Source: Bradyrhizobium sp. YR681
Lineage (GTDB): Bacteria > Pseudomonadota > Alphaproteobacteria > Rhizobiales > Xanthobacteraceae
Direction: 5' to 3'
DNA length: 64,000 nt
NCBI RefSeq assembly: GCF_000282615.1
Contig: NZ_AKIY01000178.1
Coordinates: forward strand, 1 to 64,000
Of this stretch, positions 61,736 through 64,000 are shown piece by piece. A program made the position numbers and the translations under genes. The notes beneath the pieces are model-generated. The model was not told the origin of the DNA, made no database searches, and saw only the letters and a list, made by a program, of their open reading frames with translations. Every line of letters begins with the position of its first letter. Position 1 is the stretch's first letter.

Positions 61736-62449
61736 ATGAAGCCCTACGTCATCTGCCTGATGCACTCCAGCCTGGATGGCCGCACACATCCCAGCCGCTG
61801 GCGTCCCAAGGGCGCAGGCACGGACTGGTTCGAGAAGATCCATGACGAACTCGGCGGCGATGCCTGGGTGATCGGCCGCGTCACCGGATCGGAGTTTGCC
61901 AAGGGCAAGCCGTATCCGGCCGAGACGACGAGCGAAAAGTTTCCGCGCGAGCCGTGGTTTGCGCGGCGCGGCGCGAAAACCTATGGCGTCGTGCTCGACG
62001 CGCAGGGCAAGATCGGCTGGGGCCGCTCCGATATCGGTGGCGACCCGATCGTCGTGGTGCTGACCGAGAGCGTACCGGATTCGCATCTCGCCGGGCTCCG
62101 CGGCGAGGGCGTGTCCTACATCTTCGCAGGCAAGTCCGAGATCGATCTGGCGCTGGCGCTGGCGATCCTCAATCGTGAGGTCGGGGTCAAGCGCCTGCTG
62201 GTGGAGGGCGGCGGTGTCGCCAATGGCGCGTTCCTGCGCGCCGGTCTCATCGACGAATTCAATCTGATCCTCAGCCCCGCGATCGATGGCGCCGCGGGCG
62301 CGCCCTTCGTGTTCTCTTCGGCGGACGCCGACAGCGACAAGCGCGCGCCTCTCGCCGCGATGACGCTGGAGAACGTGCGCGAGCTCGGTGGCGGTGTCCT
62401 GCTGCTGCGCTATCTGATCAAGAACGATCCGCAAGGCCTGGCCGGGTAA
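61736..62449 (+). CDS. RibD C-terminal / dihydrofolate-reductase-like oxidoreductase
   Basis: 237 residues from ATG 61,736. MKPYVICLMHSSLDGRTHPS is the N-terminal strand-loop of the RibD_C fold; DAWVIGRVTGSEF and VKRLLVEGGGVANGAFLRAG are the nucleotide-binding motifs. Members reduce pteridine or flavin-like substrates with NAD(P)H, but stand-alone copies are mostly of unknown role. It precedes the amine oxidase by 9 nt, so the two are likely co-transcribed. Confidence 0.87.
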   Translation: MKPYVICLMHSSLDGRTHPSRWRPKGAGTDWFEKIHDELGGDAWVIGRVTGSEFAKGKPYPAETTSEKFPREPWFARRGAKTYGVVLDAQGKIGWGRSDIGGDPIVVVLTESVPDSHLAGLRGEGVSYIFAGKSEIDLALALAILNREVGVKRLLVEGGGVANGAFLRAGLIDEFNLILSPAIDGAAGAPFVFSSADADSDKRAPLAAMTLENVRELGGGVLLLRYLIKNDPQGLAG

Positions 62450-62458
62450 AGCGCGGGC

Positions 62459-63730
62459 ATGTCGGACACGCCAGAGCACATCGTGGTCGTCGGCGCTGGC
62501 GCAGCCGGCCTGATGGCGGCGCGCGAGCTCGCGCGTGCCGGCAGGAGGGTCACCATCCTGGAAGCCCGCGCGCGCTGCGGGGGCCGCATCCTTCCGCTGC
62601 CGGCCTCGCAGTTCGGCTACCCCGCCGATGGCGGCGCCGAATTCGTCCATGGCGAGGCGCCGGTCACGCGCGCTCTGCTGCGCGAGGCAGGACTGTCGCT
62701 TCTGGAAATCGAAGGCGCGCAATGGAGCTTTGACGGCGCGAGCTTCTCGCGCGAAAGCCGTCACGATCCGCATGAGGCGGAGCTCCATGCCGTGCTGGCG
62801 GAGTTGAAGGACGACCTCACAGTCGCCGATTTCCTGCGTCGTCATTTCGCCGGGCCTGAGTACGACCGGCTGCGCTATTCGACTACACGGATGGTCGAAG
62901 GCTACGATGCTGCCGATCCCGCGCGCGCCTCCATTCTGGCGCTGCGCGAGGAATGGATGGACGGCGGGCATCACATCCAGGCGCGCATCGTTGGCGGCTA
63001 TGGCGCGCTGATCGATTTTCTGGCGGCGGAGTGCCGCGGACATGGTGCGGCGATCCACTTCGGCTGCGTTGTCTCGGCGATTGAGGACGAGGGCAACGCG
63101 GTCGTCGTCCGCTGCGCCAATGGCGATGCGCATGGCTGCGATCGCGTGATCGTCACCGTTCCGCTGCCATTGCTCCGCGGCATCGCTTTGCCCGCGGCCG
63201 CGCGCGCGAAGGCCGCTGCTGCCGACGACATCGGCTTCGGCAGCGTGATAAAAATCCTGCTCCGCTTCGCGCGGCCATGGTGGCGCGAGCGAAAGCCGGA
63301 TCTCGCGGATATGACCTTCCTGCTGTCGCAGCAGACCATCCCGGTGTGGTGGACGCGCTATCCGGACCAGCAGCCGGTGCTCACCGGCTGGTTCGGTGGT
63401 CCGCGTACGGCGCAGCTGGAAGGTCTCGATCCGCAAGGGTTGGTCGATGCCGGGCTCTCGTCGCTCGCCGGCATCTTCGCGCTGCCGCGCGAGGACGTCG
63501 CACGCGACCTCGTCGCGGCTGAAGCTGTCAATTGGGCGCACGATCCCTTCGCCCGTGGCGCCTATTCCTGGGCAACGCCGCGCACGCGCGACGCCCAGAC
63601 GATTCTCGCGCGTGTCGACGGCTCCGTGCTGTTCTCCGGCGAGGCGCTCTATCGCGGCCGCGACATGGGCACTGTCGAAGCGGCGCTCGCGAGCGGGCTG
63701 GCGACGGCCGGAACGATCCTGCGCCGATGA
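62459..63730 (+). CDS. Flavin-containing amine oxidase
   Basis: 423 residues. Rossmann motif HIVVVGAGAAGLMAARELAR followed by RRVTILEARARCGGRI is diagnostic of the monoamine/polyamine oxidase family, and the C-terminal VLFSGEALYRGRDMGTVEAA closes the FAD site. It oxidises amines with FAD and oxygen; the substrate is not evident. No signal peptide, so cytoplasmic. It ends at a clear terminator. Confidence 0.92.
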   Translation: MSDTPEHIVVVGAGAAGLMAARELARAGRRVTILEARARCGGRILPLPASQFGYPADGGAEFVHGEAPVTRALLREAGLSLLEIEGAQWSFDGASFSRESRHDPHEAELHAVLAELKDDLTVADFLRRHFAGPEYDRLRYSTTRMVEGYDAADPARASILALREEWMDGGHHIQARIVGGYGALIDFLAAECRGHGAAIHFGCVVSAIEDEGNAVVVRCANGDAHGCDRVIVTVPLPLLRGIALPAAARAKAAAADDIGFGSVIKILLRFARPWWRERKPDLADMTFLLSQQTIPVWWTRYPDQQPVLTGWFGGPRTAQLEGLDPQGLVDAGLSSLAGIFALPREDVARDLVAAEAVNWAHDPFARGAYSWATPRTRDAQTILARVDGSVLFSGEALYRGRDMGTVEAALASGLATAGTILRR

Positions 63731-63731
63731 A

Positions 63732-63758
63732 AAAGGGCCCGCGTATTCGCGGGCCTTT
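63732..63758 (+). terminator. Terminator after the amine oxidase gene
   Basis: Stem GGCCCGCG/CGCGGGCC with loop TATT, flanked by A-rich and T-rich tails, starting just past the stop codon. It could serve both converging genes. Confidence 0.85.
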
Positions 63759-63779
63759 CGTTCATCCGTGCCGGCGCGT

Positions 63780-64000
63780 TTACCAGCGACTGCCGCCGAA
63801 GCCGAAGCTCACGCTGGGACCGCCGCCGTAATAGCCGTACGGTCCGCCGCCATAATAGCCGTGGTGCCGCGGGTAATAGCCGTAGCTGCGATAATAGTGC
63901 GGGCGATAATGGCCATGGTGGTGAGGGCGCCAGTGATGATGGCGGTGGCCATGATGATGGTGGCGGTGCTGCGCGCTGATGTCGGTCGGCGCATCCTGCT
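63780..64000 (-). CDS. His/Gly/Tyr-rich secreted-type protein, 5' end missing
   Basis: The minus strand, from the window end to a TAA at 63,780-63,782, reads a C-terminal part of about 73 residues with His clusters (HRHHHHGHRHHHW, RPHHHGHY) and YGYY/GGGPYGYYGGGP repeats, ending FGFGGSRW. This low-complexity style belongs to exported or cell-surface proteins common in Bradyrhizobium. The signal peptide would lie outside the window. Confidence 0.75.
   Translation of the reverse strand, partial: QDAPTDISAQHRHHHHGHRHHHWRPHHHGHYRPHYYRSYGYYPRHHGYYGGGPYGYYGGGPSVSFGFGGSRW

Overview
The window looks like an alphaproteobacterial chromosome of the Bradyrhizobium/Nitrobacteraceae type. It is GC-rich, the left flank has maf, yacG and a tRNA-Phe gene, and the right flank has a TctC solute-binding protein and small secreted proteins of the kind common in that family. 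The genus is inferred from protein resemblance, not measured. A chimaeric genomic island of about 48.5 kb is inserted at the 3' end of the tRNA-Phe gene.

Layout. (1) 1-971: chromosomal maf (partial), yacG, tRNA-Phe(GAA). (2) 971 to about 37,190: module 1, an integrative mobilisable-type element. A large serine recombinase abuts the tRNA and its reading frame runs antisense through the tRNA gene. It is followed by a MobF relaxase broken by a one-base frameshift, a type IV coupling protein, a LysM-like membrane protein, a ParA-like ATPase, unknown genes, a DUF3987 protein, a TGACGAAATGACA repeat cluster, ParB-like, DUF736 and DUF932 proteins. No mating-pore genes are present. A 25-bp motif recurs in front of three leftward units and a different conserved leader precedes two rightward genes, so the backbone seems to carry two cis-regulatory signals.

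(3) 20.7-36.9 kb: cargo that reads like an undescribed biosynthetic locus of about 18 genes. It holds a glycosyltransferase, two PLP aminotransferases, a radical SAM enzyme, an NlpC/P60 protein, a tectonin-like propeller, an enolase homologue lacking key catalytic residues, an extended NDP-kinase-like protein, a D-2-hydroxyacid dehydrogenase, a TIM-barrel protein, a haem-oxygenase-like diiron enzyme, a HIT protein, an APH-type kinase, a cysteine-decarboxylase-type flavoprotein, an NTP_transf_5 nucleotidyltransferase and a small protein whose only cysteine is its last residue. Genes sit in tightly overlapping divergent operons around an AT-rich promoter at about 32.0 kb.

(4) 37.2-49.5 kb: two more segments, each ending in the same att-like sequence (CTGAATGGCGCACCA at 37,184, 45,138 and 49,483). 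The first starts with a relic of a second serine recombinase and carries a GAF/HATPase-like protein translationally coupled to a receiver-APH kinase fusion, a small unknown protein, a DUF3800 protein and an Abi_C protein. The second carries a Hachiman antiphage system (HamA nuclease, HamB helicase) plus a DUF3223 protein. I read the whole as tandem accretion of att-bounded modules at one tRNA, with a defence island at the distal end.

(5) 49.5-64 kb: ordinary chromosome. It holds a PcaB/adenylosuccinate-lyase-family enzyme coupled to a TctC protein, a class V aminotransferase with a Tat-like signal, a 900-residue beta-rich protein of unknown function, two tandemly duplicated LuxR-type regulators, small secreted proteins, a FABP-like haem-binding protein, a RibD-like reductase, a flavin amine oxidase and a partial His/Gly/Tyr-rich protein.
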